A stretch of 64,000 bases of DNA from Streptomyces mobaraensis (GTDB lineage: Bacteria > Actinomycetota > Actinomycetes > Streptomycetales > Streptomycetaceae), in NCBI RefSeq assembly GCF_020099395.1, contig NZ_CP083590.1, positions 5,766,001 through 5,830,000 on the forward strand, given 5' to 3'. A program made the position numbers and the translations under genes. Within the stretch, counting starts at the first letter, position 1, and the number at the start of each line of letters is the position of its first letter. Below the pieces are notes generated by a model. It made no database searches. It was not told the origin of the DNA and saw only the letters and a program-made list of their open reading frames with translations. Positions 18,593 to 28,566 of this stretch are shown piece after piece.

Positions 18593-18997
18593 ATGGACGT
18601 AAGGGAAGAGGGGTGCCGGGACCGGCACCCGGGGCCCGCGGCCCCCGACGTCAACGCGGCGAACTGCCCGTCGAGGCAGCTCCTCGAACACATCACCAGC
18701 CGCTGGGGCATCCTGGCGCTCGCCGCCCTCCTGGACGGCAGCCACCGCTTCGGCGAACTGCGCCGCCGCATCGGCGGCGTCAGTGAGAAGATGCTCGCCC
18801 AGACCCTCCAGACCCTGGAACGCGACGGCTTTGTCCACCGGCACGCGCACCCCGTCATCCCGCCGCGGGTCGACTACACCCTGACCCCGCTCGGGGAGCG
18901 GGCGGCCCGGCAGGTGTGGTCGCTGGCCCGCTGGGTCGAGGGGCACGTCGGGGAGGTCGCGGCCGCGCAGGAACGGTACGACGCGCGCCGGGCGTGA
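18593..18997 (+). CDS. HxlR family transcriptional regulator, QorR-like
   Basis: This is a 134-aa winged-helix protein of the HxlR/DUF24 family. The conserved N-terminal cysteine is in NCPSRQLLEHITSRWGILAL, the position used for redox sensing in YodB/QorR-type members. The wing region reads RIGGVSEKMLAQTLQTLERD GFV in its usual place, followed by VDYTLTPLGERAARQV. It is divergent from qorB with an inverted repeat between them, so autorepression and thiol-based control of qorB are likely. Confidence 0.92.
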   Translation: MDVREEGCRDRHPGPAAPDVNAANCPSRQLLEHITSRWGILALAALLDGSHRFGELRRRIGGVSEKMLAQTLQTLERDGFVHRHAHPVIPPRVDYTLTPLGERAARQVWSLARWVEGHVGEVAAAQERYDARRA

Positions 18998-19222
18998 GCC
19001 GGGCGAGCGCGGGTGCGGCCGTCACCGTGCGCCATCCGCCGCGCCACGTCGCGGGCGGGTGGCCGTTCGGGAACGAGAAGGTCCCCATGTTCCCGCGCGA
19101 TCCCGGTCAATACTTGGCCGCCGACGGGATCCTGAGGAGGGTCGGGAAGTGTCCGGACTACGACCTCTCCGCCGGCCCGTACCGGTGACCGCGGATGGCG
19201 CGCGTTCCGAACGCCGCCCCGG

Positions 19223-19741
19223 TCAGGCGCCGAACGGGGCCGCGTACCGGATCCTGCCCGCCGGCAGCGGCCGGTCCGCGTCGAGGGCCAGCACCATCAT
19301 CGCCTCGTCCGGCACTTCGAAGGCGGGCAGGATGCCGTGCGCGGAGGCCCGTTCGAATCCGAAGCGCGAGTAGTACTCCGGGTGTCCGAGCACCGTGACG
19401 GCATGCTCCCCGCGCGCCCGCGCCGCGTCGAGGGCCGCCCGGACGACCGCCGAACCGGCGCCCGTCCGCTGGTGGGCGGGCAGCACGGCGACGGGGGCGA
19501 GGCAGAGTGCCGGCTCCTCCCCGATGTGACACCGCGTCAGCAGCGCGTGTGCGACGAGCTCGCCACCCGGCGCCTCGGCCACCAGCGACAGCCCGGGAAT
19601 CCAGGCCGGATCGGCGCGCAGCGCGTCGACCAGGTCCGCCTCCGCCGGGGTGGGGAACGCGGCGGCTTCGACGGCGTGGACCGCGGCGATGTCGGCGGCG
19701 GTCTCGGGGCGGGTGGTCCAGGGAGCGGCGGGCGGGTTCAC
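19223..19741 (-). CDS. GNAT family N-acetyltransferase (YhbS-like)
   Basis: The 172-aa product has a GNAT fold: TRPETAADIAAVHAVEAAAF at the start, the acetyl-CoA loop in LPAHQRTGAGSAVVRAALDA, and the late VLGHPEYYSRFGFERAS segment of the YhbS group. The substrate is unknown. The start is a GTG (VNPPAAPWTTRPE). It is separated by 47 bases from an upstream VOC gene on the same strand, so the two may be co-transcribed. Confidence 0.88.
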   Translation of the reverse strand: MNPPAAPWTTRPETAADIAAVHAVEAAAFPTPAEADLVDALRADPAWIPGLSLVAEAPGGELVAHALLTRCHIGEEPALCLAPVAVLPAHQRTGAGSAVVRAALDAARARGEHAVTVLGHPEYYSRFGFERASAHGILPAFEVPDEAMMVLALDADRPLPAGRIRYAAPFGA

Positions 19742-19788
19742 GGCGCTATCGGTCTTCTCTGTGGATGCGGAAGTGGGGGCGGAGGAGG

Positions 19789-20172
19789 TCAGAGGGGCTG
19801 GATCCGGCGGCGCAGCAGGCAGAACTCGTTCCCTTCCGGGTCGGCCAGAACGTGCCAGCTCTCACGGCCCGTCTGTCCGACGTCGGCGGGCCTGGCCCCG
19901 AGAGCGAGCAGCCGCTCCAACTCGGCGTCCTGGTCGCGGTCGGTGGGACTGACGTCGATGTGCAGCCTGAGCTTCGCGGGCCGCGGATCCGCACTGGGAC
20001 TGATCACCAGAATCGGCTGCGGCCCCCCGAACCCGACACCGTCCGGCCCGATCGCGATGCTCCCGTCGTCCTCCCGCTCGATCTCGGCATAGCCGAGGAC
20101 CTCACGCCAGAACCCGGCGAGCCGCTCGGCGTCAACGGCGTCGATGACCAGCTCACTGATGCGGGATGCCAT
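19789..20172 (-). CDS. VOC/glyoxalase superfamily protein
   Basis: This is a 127-aa single vicinal-oxygen-chelate domain (ISELVIDAVDAERLAGFWRE at the start, LRLHIDV in the middle, and the terminal ADPEGNEFCLL). The ADPEGNEFC ending is typical of a large actinobacterial VOC subfamily without known substrate. A second member, with the same ending, is at 60138-60572. It is upstream of a GNAT gene on the same strand. Confidence 0.88.
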   Translation of the reverse strand: MASRISELVIDAVDAERLAGFWREVLGYAEIEREDDGSIAIGPDGVGFGGPQPILVISPSADPRPAKLRLHIDVSPTDRDQDAELERLLALGARPADVGQTGRESWHVLADPEGNEFCLLRRRIQPL

Positions 20173-20490
20173 GCCCGCCAGTGTACGGAGTCCCCCGACG
20201 GGGGCCCTGGTACCGGAGGGTGGGCGGTGCCGGCGCCGGCCGGACTTCCCTGCGGGCGGTGCTTTTGCGGGGTGTGCCGCCGGGTGCGCCCTCTGGGAAA
20301 CCGCCCCCGGGGGCGTCCCCTAGGGAATCGGGTGGTGGGGAATCATCCCTCGTGCCGACGACTCGTCGTCTGTGGCGGGGGAGAGTGGTGGGGACGCGCC
20401 GGGTGGTGGAAGGGGGGCCTTTCACGCCGGGTGCGCTGTCCGGCGCCGTCTTCCGCGGCCTCGTCCGCCCGTACCTGGAGTCCGTACCCC
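20173..20490. other. Intergenic region upstream of the DUF4097 lipoprotein
   Basis: These 318 bases hold no convincing gene. They contain GC-rich short palindromes (GGCGCC, CCGGCCGG), a CCTAGGGAAT stretch near 20318-20327, and the GGAG at 20477-20480 that probably serves the ATG at 20491. Confidence 0.4.
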
Positions 20491-21195
20491 ATGTCCCGCG
20501 ACCGCACGTCCCTCCTCGCCCTTTCCGGGGCCGCCCTGAGTGCCGCTCTGCTGGTGACGGGGTGTTCGATGACCGATGGTCCGACGAAGAAGGCGGAGCG
20601 TACGTACACCGTGCAGGGGAAGGTCACGGTGATCGACGCCCAGACGCTCGGCGGGGACATCAGTGTGCGTCCGCTCGCCGAGGGGGCGGACAAGGTGCAG
20701 GTGACCGAGCGGTACGAGTACAGCGGGCCGAAGCCCAACCCCGAACACCGGCTGGCCAACGGGCGGTTCGTGGTGAAGAAGGCGCACTGCGGCGATTCCC
20801 ACCGGTGCACGGTCCACCTCACCGTGCTCGCCCCGCCCGCCGTCGCCGTCGAGCTCAAGACGGCCGGCGGTGACATCACCGTCGCCGGGACGTCCGGCGG
20901 CGTCGACGCCGACACCAGCGGCGGGGACATCCGCGTCGAGGACTCCGCGTCCCGTTCGGTCCGCGCGGTCACCCGGGGCGGGAACGTGACGGCCGCCTTC
21001 ACGGCCGCGCCCGACGCGGTCGACGGCCGGACGCAGGGCGGCGACATCACCGTGCGGGTGCCGAAGGGGAGTTACGCGGTGGACGCGACGACGTCGGGCG
21101 GTGACCGGAAGGTCACCGTTCCCTCGACCGCCGGCGCCCCGCACCGGATCAAGGTGCTCTCGCACGGCGGGGACGTGTCCGTCCTCTCGTCCTGA
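20491..21195 (+). CDS. DUF4097-type lipoprotein
   Basis: The 234-aa product is a predicted lipoprotein: a signal peptide with lipobox LVTGC at residues 22-26, so Cys26 would be lipidated and the protein held on the outer face of the membrane. The mature part is a beta-solenoid-like DUF4097 domain with recurring GGDI/GGDV turns (AQTLGGDISVRPL, KTAGGDITVAG, TSGGDIRVED, TQGGDITVRV, SHGGDVSVLSS), spaced about every 20 residues. The function is unknown. A very long open frame upstream is not coding; the start ATG follows GGAG by ten bases. Confidence 0.87.
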   Translation: MSRDRTSLLALSGAALSAALLVTGCSMTDGPTKKAERTYTVQGKVTVIDAQTLGGDISVRPLAEGADKVQVTERYEYSGPKPNPEHRLANGRFVVKKAHCGDSHRCTVHLTVLAPPAVAVELKTAGGDITVAGTSGGVDADTSGGDIRVEDSASRSVRAVTRGGNVTAAFTAAPDAVDGRTQGGDITVRVPKGSYAVDATTSGGDRKVTVPSTAGAPHRIKVLSHGGDVSVLSS

Positions 21196-21231
21196 CGAGC
21201 GGCGACGTCGGCGTGAGCCGTCCGTGGCGTC

Positions 21232-22083
21232 TCAGTGGAATTCTCCCGCGTGTTCCTCGCACCACTGACGGAAGGTCCGCGGGGCGATGCCGGTGAGGTT
21301 GGCGATGTCGTCGCTGATGACTCCGGCGCGGCCGGCGCGGAACAGCTCGTGGAGGTTCCGCACGGCGGCGGCCGCCTCGGGCGGGGTGCCCTGCTCGATG
21401 CTCCGCTGCGCGAACTGCTCGGGGGTGACCGGCACGCACTCGATCGGCCGTCCCAGGACGTCGGCGAGGATCTCCACCTGCGCGCGGACGGTGAGCGCCT
21501 GCGGGCCGTTGAGGATGTAGGCGCGGCCGGCGTGGCCGTCCTGGGTGAGGGCGAGGGCGGCGACGCGGGCGATGTCGAAGGGGTCGACGGGCACGGTCCT
21601 GCCGGGGCCGCTCGGGTCGTGGACGCGGCCTTCGCCGCGGATCGTGGGCAGCCACCACGTCGCGTTCGACATCAGGGTGTTGGCGCGCAGGTAGGTGACG
21701 TCGAGCCCGGAGTCGCGGAAGACCTGGTCGCGGGCGGCGATCCTGGCTCCGATCACCGGCAGCGGTTCCAGGACGGTACCGATGGAGGACAGCACCACGA
21801 TCTTGCGCACTCCGGCGGTGCGGGCGGCCTTGATCATGTTCTCGGCCTGTGCGGGCAGCGGGGCGAGCTGCATGAAGAAGACGCCGTCGACACCGCGGGC
21901 GGCCTCGGTCAGGCTCTCGGCGTCGTCCAGGTCGCCGACGGCGATGTCGATGCCCGCCGGGATCAGTTCGGCGCGCGAGGCGCTGCGGACCAGGGCTCGC
22001 ACGTGGTGGCCCTGCTCGTGGAGCTGCTCGGCCAGGGCGCCACCGACGTTTCCGGTGGCTCCGATGACGAGGAAGGAAGGCAT
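21232..22083 (-). CDS. NmrA-like NAD(P)-binding oxidoreductase
   Basis: This is a 283-aa atypical SDR. The dinucleotide motif is VIGATGNVGGALAEQL at the N-terminus; VVLSSIGTV and VTYLRANTLMSNATWW follow, and the C-terminal segment reads ISDDIANLTGIAPRTFRQWC, as in NmrA/YtfG-like proteins. It is distinct from the qorB gene at 17.6 kb. It is divergent from a MmyB-type regulator, a pairing often seen in Streptomyces, and is probably controlled by it. The substrate is not known. Confidence 0.88.
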   Translation of the reverse strand: MPSFLVIGATGNVGGALAEQLHEQGHHVRALVRSASRAELIPAGIDIAVGDLDDAESLTEAARGVDGVFFMQLAPLPAQAENMIKAARTAGVRKIVVLSSIGTVLEPLPVIGARIAARDQVFRDSGLDVTYLRANTLMSNATWWLPTIRGEGRVHDPSGPGRTVPVDPFDIARVAALALTQDGHAGRAYILNGPQALTVRAQVEILADVLGRPIECVPVTPEQFAQRSIEQGTPPEAAAAVRNLHELFRAGRAGVISDDIANLTGIAPRTFRQWCEEHAGEFH

Positions 22084-22431
22084 GACGGATCCTTTCGGGA
22101 TCGATGGGTGAAATCGATGGGTGGAGGAGCGATTGATGAGGGGAGAGCCCTGCTGTCAGGGGAGGCCGCTGGCGCGGTCGCCGAAGGCGCCGGTCGCTCC
22201 CGCTGGTCCGCCGGTCCGCCAGGGCGTGGGCGACGACGGCGTCGGTTCCGTCCTGCACGGACTGGCTCTCGTCGGCGCCGAGTTGGTAGTGGTCGTGCCG
22301 GGGGCGGCGGCGTTGATGTGCCCGGCTTCCCTTTCTCCCGGCCCCAAACCGAGTCTGGCCCGCCAGAGCCGGGGCAGCGTGGCCCTGGTCGGGCCACCCA
22401 GGGAGCCGGGCGGTGCGTCGACAATCAGGCC
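22084..22431. promoter_or_regulatory. Divergent region with a direct repeat upstream of the NmrA gene
   Basis: No gene is seen in this 348-bp region. ATCGATGGGTG occurs twice, at 22100-22110 and 22113-22123, with a 13-bp period, just upstream of the NmrA start at 22083; it could be the binding site of the divergent MmyB-like regulator. The rest is GC-rich with no further structure that I can support. Confidence 0.4.
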
Positions 22432-23343
22432 ATGACCACCGGGAACGCAGCCGCGAACGAGGGACCGGATCTGGCGACGATGCTGCGCTCCTGGCGTGCG
22501 CGGGTCCGCCCCGAAGACGTCGGCTCCCCCTTCGCCCGAGGCACCCGCCGCACACCAGGACTGCGCCGCGAGGAGGTCGGCTGGCTCGCCGGCGTCTCAC
22601 CCGACTACGTCAAACGCCTCGAACAGGGCCGCGCGCACCCCAGCGCCGACGTCCTGCGGGCGCTGTCCCGCGCCCTGCGACTCACCGACGCCGAATTCAG
22701 GCTGGCCTGCCGACTCGCCGGCCACGCCGCCGAACTCGACGGAACCGTCCCCCAGTTGATCGGCCCTAACGTGCAACGGCTGCTCGACCGCCTCTCCGAC
22801 GTGCCGATGGCCGTCTTCGACGCGGCCTGGACCCTGCTGGAACACAACGACCTGTGGGCGGCCCTGCACGGCGAGACGCGACGCCGCGCCGGCCGCGAGA
22901 CGAACCTGGTCTGGCGCACCTTCCACAACGACCCCGGCCGGGTCCGGCACCCCTCCCCGGAGGACCACCGGGCCTCCCTGGTCGCCGACCTGCGCGACGT
23001 CGCCTCGCGTTACCCGGCCGACCGCCGGCTGGCGGCCGTGATCGGCGACCTGCGGCGATCGAGCGCCGACTTCGCCCGGCTGTGGGACGGCTCCGCCGTC
23101 GCGCACCACGCCAGCGGACGCAAGACCATCGACCACCCCCAGGTCGGAGCGGTCGAACTCGACTGCGACGTGCTCTCCGTCCACGGCGCGGACCTGCGCG
23201 TCATCGTCTTCACCGCCGCCCCCGACAGCGAAGCCGCCGACAAACTCCGGCTCTTGACCGTCATCGGCCTCCAGGACATGACCGCTCCGACCCCCGGCTC
23301 CACCTCCGGCCCCGCGGAGGGTCGCGGCGTGGGGACCGCCTGA
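22432..23343 (+). CDS. MmyB-type helix-turn-helix regulator
   Basis: The 303-aa product has an N-terminal HTH (GTRRTPGLRREEVGWLAGVS, then PDYVKRLEQGRAHPSADVLR), the hallmark of the actinobacterial group whose C-terminal domain is the MmyB-like ligand-binding domain (SDVPMAVFDAAWTLLEHNDL and NLVWRTFHNDPGR). The C-terminal domain may bind a fatty-acid-like ligand, but that is family inference. No Shine-Dalgarno sequence precedes the ATG at 22432, so it may be leaderless. It is divergent from the NmrA-like gene. Confidence 0.9.
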   Translation: MTTGNAAANEGPDLATMLRSWRARVRPEDVGSPFARGTRRTPGLRREEVGWLAGVSPDYVKRLEQGRAHPSADVLRALSRALRLTDAEFRLACRLAGHAAELDGTVPQLIGPNVQRLLDRLSDVPMAVFDAAWTLLEHNDLWAALHGETRRRAGRETNLVWRTFHNDPGRVRHPSPEDHRASLVADLRDVASRYPADRRLAAVIGDLRRSSADFARLWDGSAVAHHASGRKTIDHPQVGAVELDCDVLSVHGADLRVIVFTAAPDSEAADKLRLLTVIGLQDMTAPTPGSTSGPAEGRGVGTA

Positions 23344-24762
<1,419 letters not shown>

Positions 24763-24823
24763 CGTTCCGGCCTCCCCCCATTCGAGGCGGAACCCCCGAA
24801 CCCCCCTCCGGAGGAGAACTGAC

Positions 24824-25558
24824 ATGTCGCCGCATGTGCTGACGGACGCTTCCCCGGTCGCTCCCGCGATCGAGATGCACGGGGAGCCGCTCGGCGAGAA
24901 CTGCCGGCGCATCCTGCCGCGCGGAGAGCACGCCCTCATCGGCGTGAGTGCCGGCAACAGCTATTTCAACCAGGACCGGCTCACGGGCCTGCTCGACTGG
25001 GCCGAGCGGTCCTTCGAGGACATCGATGTCGTGTACGTGGACACCGCGTTGGACGAGATGCTCCTCGCCGACGGCCGTACGCCCGAGAGCGCGGCCAAGT
25101 CCGTGAAGGCCACCGTCCGGGACGTCCGCCGGCGCATCAAGCGGGCCCGGGAACGGCTCGGCCCGCAGGGCGCCCGGATCCGCGTCCGCGCCTTATCCGA
25201 GATCATGGAACTCCCCGCCTACCAGGCGGTCCGCCGGGAGACCGACCGCGCCTTCCGGGAGGACCCGGAGTTCGCCGCCACCTGCCGGGCGCTGGTCCGG
25301 GACGTCGTCGAAGGCCGCTCCGGCACCGGCGCCGTCACCGAGGCGCACCTGCGGGCCGGCCTCGCCTACGTCCAGGCGGAGGCGCCCCTGTTCACCGACT
25401 GCCCGGCCATCTTCGGCGTCCCGACGTCCGTGGTGCTCTACCACATGAAGACGCCCATATCCGAGTACCTCGCGGGATCCCCCGAGGGCTTCCGCGCCGC
25501 TCCCGGGCAGGGCTACGCCATCGTCCGCCCCCGGGACTGGTCGCTCGCCGAGATCTGA
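24824..25558 (+). CDS. albC: tRNA-dependent cyclodipeptide synthase, AlbC-like
   Basis: CDPSs make cyclic dipeptides from two aminoacyl-tRNAs. The 244-aa product aligns well with remembered AlbC: GEHALIGVSAGNSYFNQ, DVVYVDTALDEMLLADGR, REDPEFAATCRALVRDVV, HLRAGLAYVQAEAPLF and GFRAAPGQGYAIVRP. The catalytic set is present: S42 (AlbC Ser37), Y182 and E186 (Tyr178, Glu182), and Y206 (Tyr202). N45, Y206 and H207 place it in the NYH subfamily. The amino-acid pair cannot be read with certainty; a Phe- or Leu-containing product is plausible by similarity. CGGAGGAG precedes the ATG. A long terminator follows. Confidence 0.95.
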   Translation: MSPHVLTDASPVAPAIEMHGEPLGENCRRILPRGEHALIGVSAGNSYFNQDRLTGLLDWAERSFEDIDVVYVDTALDEMLLADGRTPESAAKSVKATVRDVRRRIKRARERLGPQGARIRVRALSEIMELPAYQAVRRETDRAFREDPEFAATCRALVRDVVEGRSGTGAVTEAHLRAGLAYVQAEAPLFTDCPAIFGVPTSVVLYHMKTPISEYLAGSPEGFRAAPGQGYAIVRPRDWSLAEI

Positions 25559-25592
25559 GCCCGGCCGCCGGCGGAGCGAACGCCGCCCGGCC

Positions 25593-25637
25593 GGTCCGCC
25601 CGTCGCCGTCATCTCCCTTGACGGCGACGGGCGGACC
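25593..25637. terminator. Bidirectional hairpin terminator after albC
   Basis: A perfect 19-bp stem pairs 25593-25611 with 25619-25637 around a 7-base loop (TCTCCCT). It lies between the convergent albC and AraC-type genes, so it can end transcription from both sides. Confidence 0.88.
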
Positions 25638-25679
25638 CGTTTCTCTGACGGGCCCGTTTCTCCGACGGATCCGTTTCTC

Positions 25680-26669
25680 CTACGCGGACGCCGCCGTCAC
25701 TCCTCCCGCCCCCGCCGGCCGGAACGTGCGGCGGTACGCCTGCGGGGTGACCCCGATGGCGGCGTGCAGGTGCCGGCGCAGCGAGACGCCGGTGCCGAAG
25801 CCCGCGCGGTGCGCCACCGCGTCGACGGGCCAGTCGGTCGTCTCCAGCAAGTGCCGGGCGAGCTCGACGCGTTGGAGGGTCAGCCACTGGCCGGGGGTGG
25901 CGCCGGTCTCGTCGCGGAAGCGGCGGGTGAACGTGCGGACGCTCATGTTGGCGCGGGCGGCCAGGTCGGCGAGGGTGAGGGGCTCGGCGAGGTGTTCCAC
26001 CGCCCAGGCCCGGGCCGGGGCGGTGCCGGTGGCCGCCGGCTCGGGGACGGGCCGCCGGATGTACTGCGCCTGACCGCCCTCCCGCCAGGGCGGCACCACA
26101 CAGGACCGCGCGACCTCGTTGACGATCCGGCTGCCGTGGTCGCGGCGGACGAGGTGCAGGCAGAGGTCGATGCCGGCGGCCACCCCCGCGGACGTGAGGA
26201 CGTCGCCGTCGTCGACGAACAGCACGTCGGGGTCGACCCGGACGGTGGGGAACATCCGGCGCAGCCGGTCGGCGTCGCGCCAGTGGGTGGTGGCCGGACG
26301 GCGGTCGAGCAGCCCGGCGGCGGCCAGGACGTACGCGGCGGTGCAGATGCCCACGACGCGGGTGCCGGGCCGGATCCCGGCCAGCGCGGCGCGCAGCGCG
26401 TCCGGCAGCCGGCCCTCCTCCCGGACCGGACCCAGGTCGTGGGAGGGCGGGATGACGACGGTGTCGACGCGGGCCAGCAGCGACGCGTCGTGGGCGACGG
26501 TGAGCCCGTAGTCGGCCTCCGTCCGCACCGGGCCCCCGTCGACGCTGCACGTGGCGACGGAGTAGAGCGGCTCCCCGGCCGCGCCGCGGGCGGCGCCGAA
26601 GACGCGGCCGGGTATGCCGAGCTCGAAGGGGACGACCCCGTCCAGGGCCAGGACTCCTACGTGGTGCAT
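25680..26669 (-). CDS. GlxA-like AraC family regulator with a DJ-1/PfpI domain
   Basis: The 329-aa product has an N-terminal DJ-1/PfpI-type domain at about residues 1-180 (VGVLALDGVVPFELGIPGRV, GTRVVGICTAAYVLAAAG, and the block TTHWRDADRLRRMFPTVRVD) and a C-terminal AraC double HTH at about 215-315 (LTLADLAARANMSVRTFTRR, then FGTGVSLRRHLHAAIGVTPQ). The cysteine in GICTAA is the one usually found in this family. It is divergent from a zinc-less MDR reductase, a common pairing, and may regulate it. It is convergent with albC and has no evident tie to it. Confidence 0.9.
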   Translation of the reverse strand: MHHVGVLALDGVVPFELGIPGRVFGAARGAAGEPLYSVATCSVDGGPVRTEADYGLTVAHDASLLARVDTVVIPPSHDLGPVREEGRLPDALRAALAGIRPGTRVVGICTAAYVLAAAGLLDRRPATTHWRDADRLRRMFPTVRVDPDVLFVDDGDVLTSAGVAAGIDLCLHLVRRDHGSRIVNEVARSCVVPPWREGGQAQYIRRPVPEPAATGTAPARAWAVEHLAEPLTLADLAARANMSVRTFTRRFRDETGATPGQWLTLQRVELARHLLETTDWPVDAVAHRAGFGTGVSLRRHLHAAIGVTPQAYRRTFRPAGAGGVTAASA

Positions 26670-26688
26670 GGCCGGATCCTTTCAGGGC

Positions 26689-26704
26689 GTGGCCATCAGG
26701 CCAC
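26689..26704. promoter_or_regulatory. Palindrome upstream of the AraC-type gene
   Basis: GTGGCCATCAGGCCAC is a 16-bp palindrome 20 bp upstream of the regulator start and in the divergent region shared with the reductase gene. It could be an operator; this is based on symmetry and position only. Confidence 0.35.
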
Positions 26705-26911
26705 TACTGGGGGGCCGGGCCTCCCGGCAGCCTGGTGGTGCGCCGGGGGACGACACCTCGCGTCGCCGAGCCACGGTGGGTCCCGTGGGGCCCATGAGTC
26801 TCACGGGTCCCGTGGATCCGGTGCGTTCAGCGCATCCGGCGGATCCTCCGGACTCGGCGAGCCCCCGGGAAGCACCCACGAACCCTGACACCACCCAGGA
26901 ACGGACCTCAC

Positions 26912-27886
26912 ATGCCCCTGACTGCCCCCACCACCCCCGCGACCATGCGTGCCGTCTCCATGGACGGCCCCGGAGACCCCGACGTCCTCAGGGTCGTCGA
27001 GACGGCCCGCCCCCGGCCCGGCCGGGGCGAGGTCCTGGTCCGGGTGCACGCGGCGGGGGTGAACCCGGCCGACTGGAAGACGCGTGCGCGGGGCGCGTTC
27101 GCCGACGGCACCGAGCCCCCGTTCGTCCTCGGCTGGGACGTCTCGGGCGTCGTCGAGGAGACCGGCGACGGCGTCACCCTGTTCCGGCCGGGCGACGAGG
27201 TGTTCGGCATGCCGCGCTTCCCGCACCCGGCGGGCGCCTACGCCGAGTACGTCGCCGCCCCGGCCCGCCACTTCGCCCCGCGCCCGCGCGGTCTCGACCA
27301 CCTCCGTGCCGGTGCCCTGCCGCTGGCCGGGCTCACCGCCTGGCAGGCCCTGGTCGACACCGCCGACGTCCGGCCCGGCCGGCGCGTCCTCGTCCACGCC
27401 GCCGCCGGCGGCGTCGGCCACCTGGCCGTCCAGATCGCCAAGGCCCGGGGCGCCCATGTGATCGGCACCGCCCGCGCGGGCAAGCACGACCTGCTCCGCT
27501 CCCTCGGCGCCGACGAACTCGTCGACTACCGCACCCAGGACGTCGCCGAGGCCGTCCGCGACGTGGACGTGGTCGTCGACCCGCTCGGCGGCGACAGCCC
27601 AGCCCGTTCGCTGCGCAGCCTGCGCCCGGGCGGGACGCTCGTCTCGCTCCTGCCCCTGGACGACGCCTTCCCCCGCGCGGAAGCCGAAGCGGCCGGGATC
27701 CGGGCGCTGTTCATGCTCGTCGAGCCCGACCACGCCGGGCTGCGCGAGCTCGGCGCGCTGGTCGGGGCCGGGCGGCTGCGGGTGATCGTCGACCGAGCGT
27801 TCCCCCTCGCGGAGGCCGCCGCCGCGCACCGGCTGGGGGAGACCGGCCGCACCACGGGGAAGATCGTCCTCTCTGTCACGCCCTGA
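26912..27886 (+). CDS. NADP-dependent oxidoreductase, MDR quinone-reductase type
   Basis: The 324-aa product is a medium-chain reductase without the zinc ligands of alcohol dehydrogenases. The N-terminal GroES-like part reads VRVHAAGVNPADWKTRARGA and FVLGWDVSGVVEETGDGV; the nucleotide site is VLVHAAAGGVGHLAVQIAKA; the end is ETGRTTGKIVLSVTP. This matches the NADPH:quinone / enone reductase group. The ATG at 26912 has AGGAACGGACC upstream. It is divergent from the GlxA-like AraC regulator, its likely controller. The natural substrate is unknown. Confidence 0.9.
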   Translation: MPLTAPTTPATMRAVSMDGPGDPDVLRVVETARPRPGRGEVLVRVHAAGVNPADWKTRARGAFADGTEPPFVLGWDVSGVVEETGDGVTLFRPGDEVFGMPRFPHPAGAYAEYVAAPARHFAPRPRGLDHLRAGALPLAGLTAWQALVDTADVRPGRRVLVHAAAGGVGHLAVQIAKARGAHVIGTARAGKHDLLRSLGADELVDYRTQDVAEAVRDVDVVVDPLGGDSPARSLRSLRPGGTLVSLLPLDDAFPRAEAEAAGIRALFMLVEPDHAGLRELGALVGAGRLRVIVDRAFPLAEAAAAHRLGETGRTTGKIVLSVTP

Positions 27887-27955
27887 GGGTGAGGGAGGGG
27901 GTGGCGGTGGCCCGCCGGGGGCGGAGGTCCGTCGGCCCCCGGCGGTCAAGAGGGC

Positions 27956-28381
27956 TCAGAAGCCGCCCAGGTCGGCGGAGATCCAGTGTTCCGGCCGCAT
28001 GAAGACGAGGACGTGCCCGCCGAGCCGCGTCCGGTCGTACTCGACGAAGCCGTCGACCTTGTCGGCCGGGAGGTAGCGCGCGGCCATCTCCCGGGAGCGC
28101 TCGGGGCTGTCCTCCTCGATCCTGAGCACCGGGCCCTCGACGGACACGTAGCGGACGGTCGGATCCGTCCGCTGTGCCATCAGGCTGAACCGGCCCGCCG
28201 CCCGGATCGCCCGCGCCTTCCGGGAGTCGGGCCCGGTCCGCACCCACAGCTCGCCACCCGGCGTGTACTGGTACCAGATGGGGACGGTCAGCGGCGCGCG
28301 ATCCGGCCGTTCGGCCACCGACAGCGCACCGATGTGGGGCTCCGCCAGAAACAGTTCACGTTCCCGCATCGTCAGTGTCAT
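27956..28381 (-). CDS. Pyridoxamine-phosphate-oxidase-fold flavin/F420-binding protein
   Basis: This is a 141-aa split-barrel protein. The start MTLTMRERELFLAEPHIGAL and the block APLTVPIWYQYTPGGELWVRTG fit the PNPOx-like family, in which many actinobacterial members bind FMN, F420 or biliverdin. The end, HVLVFMRPEHWISADLGGF, is also typical. I chose the ATG at 28381; the open frame extends upstream but the added residues do not resemble the family. It is convergent with the reductase gene. The reaction is unknown. Confidence 0.87.
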   Translation of the reverse strand: MTLTMRERELFLAEPHIGALSVAERPDRAPLTVPIWYQYTPGGELWVRTGPDSRKARAIRAAGRFSLMAQRTDPTVRYVSVEGPVLRIEEDSPERSREMAARYLPADKVDGFVEYDRTRLGGHVLVFMRPEHWISADLGGF

Positions 28382-28493
28382 ACGTCCGACCCTAACGACG
28401 GCCGGCGGCTCCGGCCTTTCGGGAACAGATCCATTATCGCCGCGCACCGGCCCTTCCGTCACCGTCCTCGCGGCCGATATTCGGGCGGATTCG

Positions 28494-28558
28494 TCCCCCT
28501 AGGGTGAGGGAAATCCCTTGCCGACCTGCCGGCCTTGCCGGCTCAACCCTTAGGGGGA
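28494..28558 (+). promoter_or_regulatory. Hairpin that can sequester the DUF6624 ribosome binding site
   Basis: TCCCCCTAGGGT (28494-28505) pairs with 28546-28558 (ACCCTTAGGGGGA, one bulged T), giving a 12-bp stem. The right arm contains the AGGGGGAG that is the Shine-Dalgarno sequence for the ATG at 28567. The loop holds a second hairpin (GCCGG/CCGGC). It could act as a translational switch. Confidence 0.5.
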
Positions 28559-28566
28559 GCAGAACG

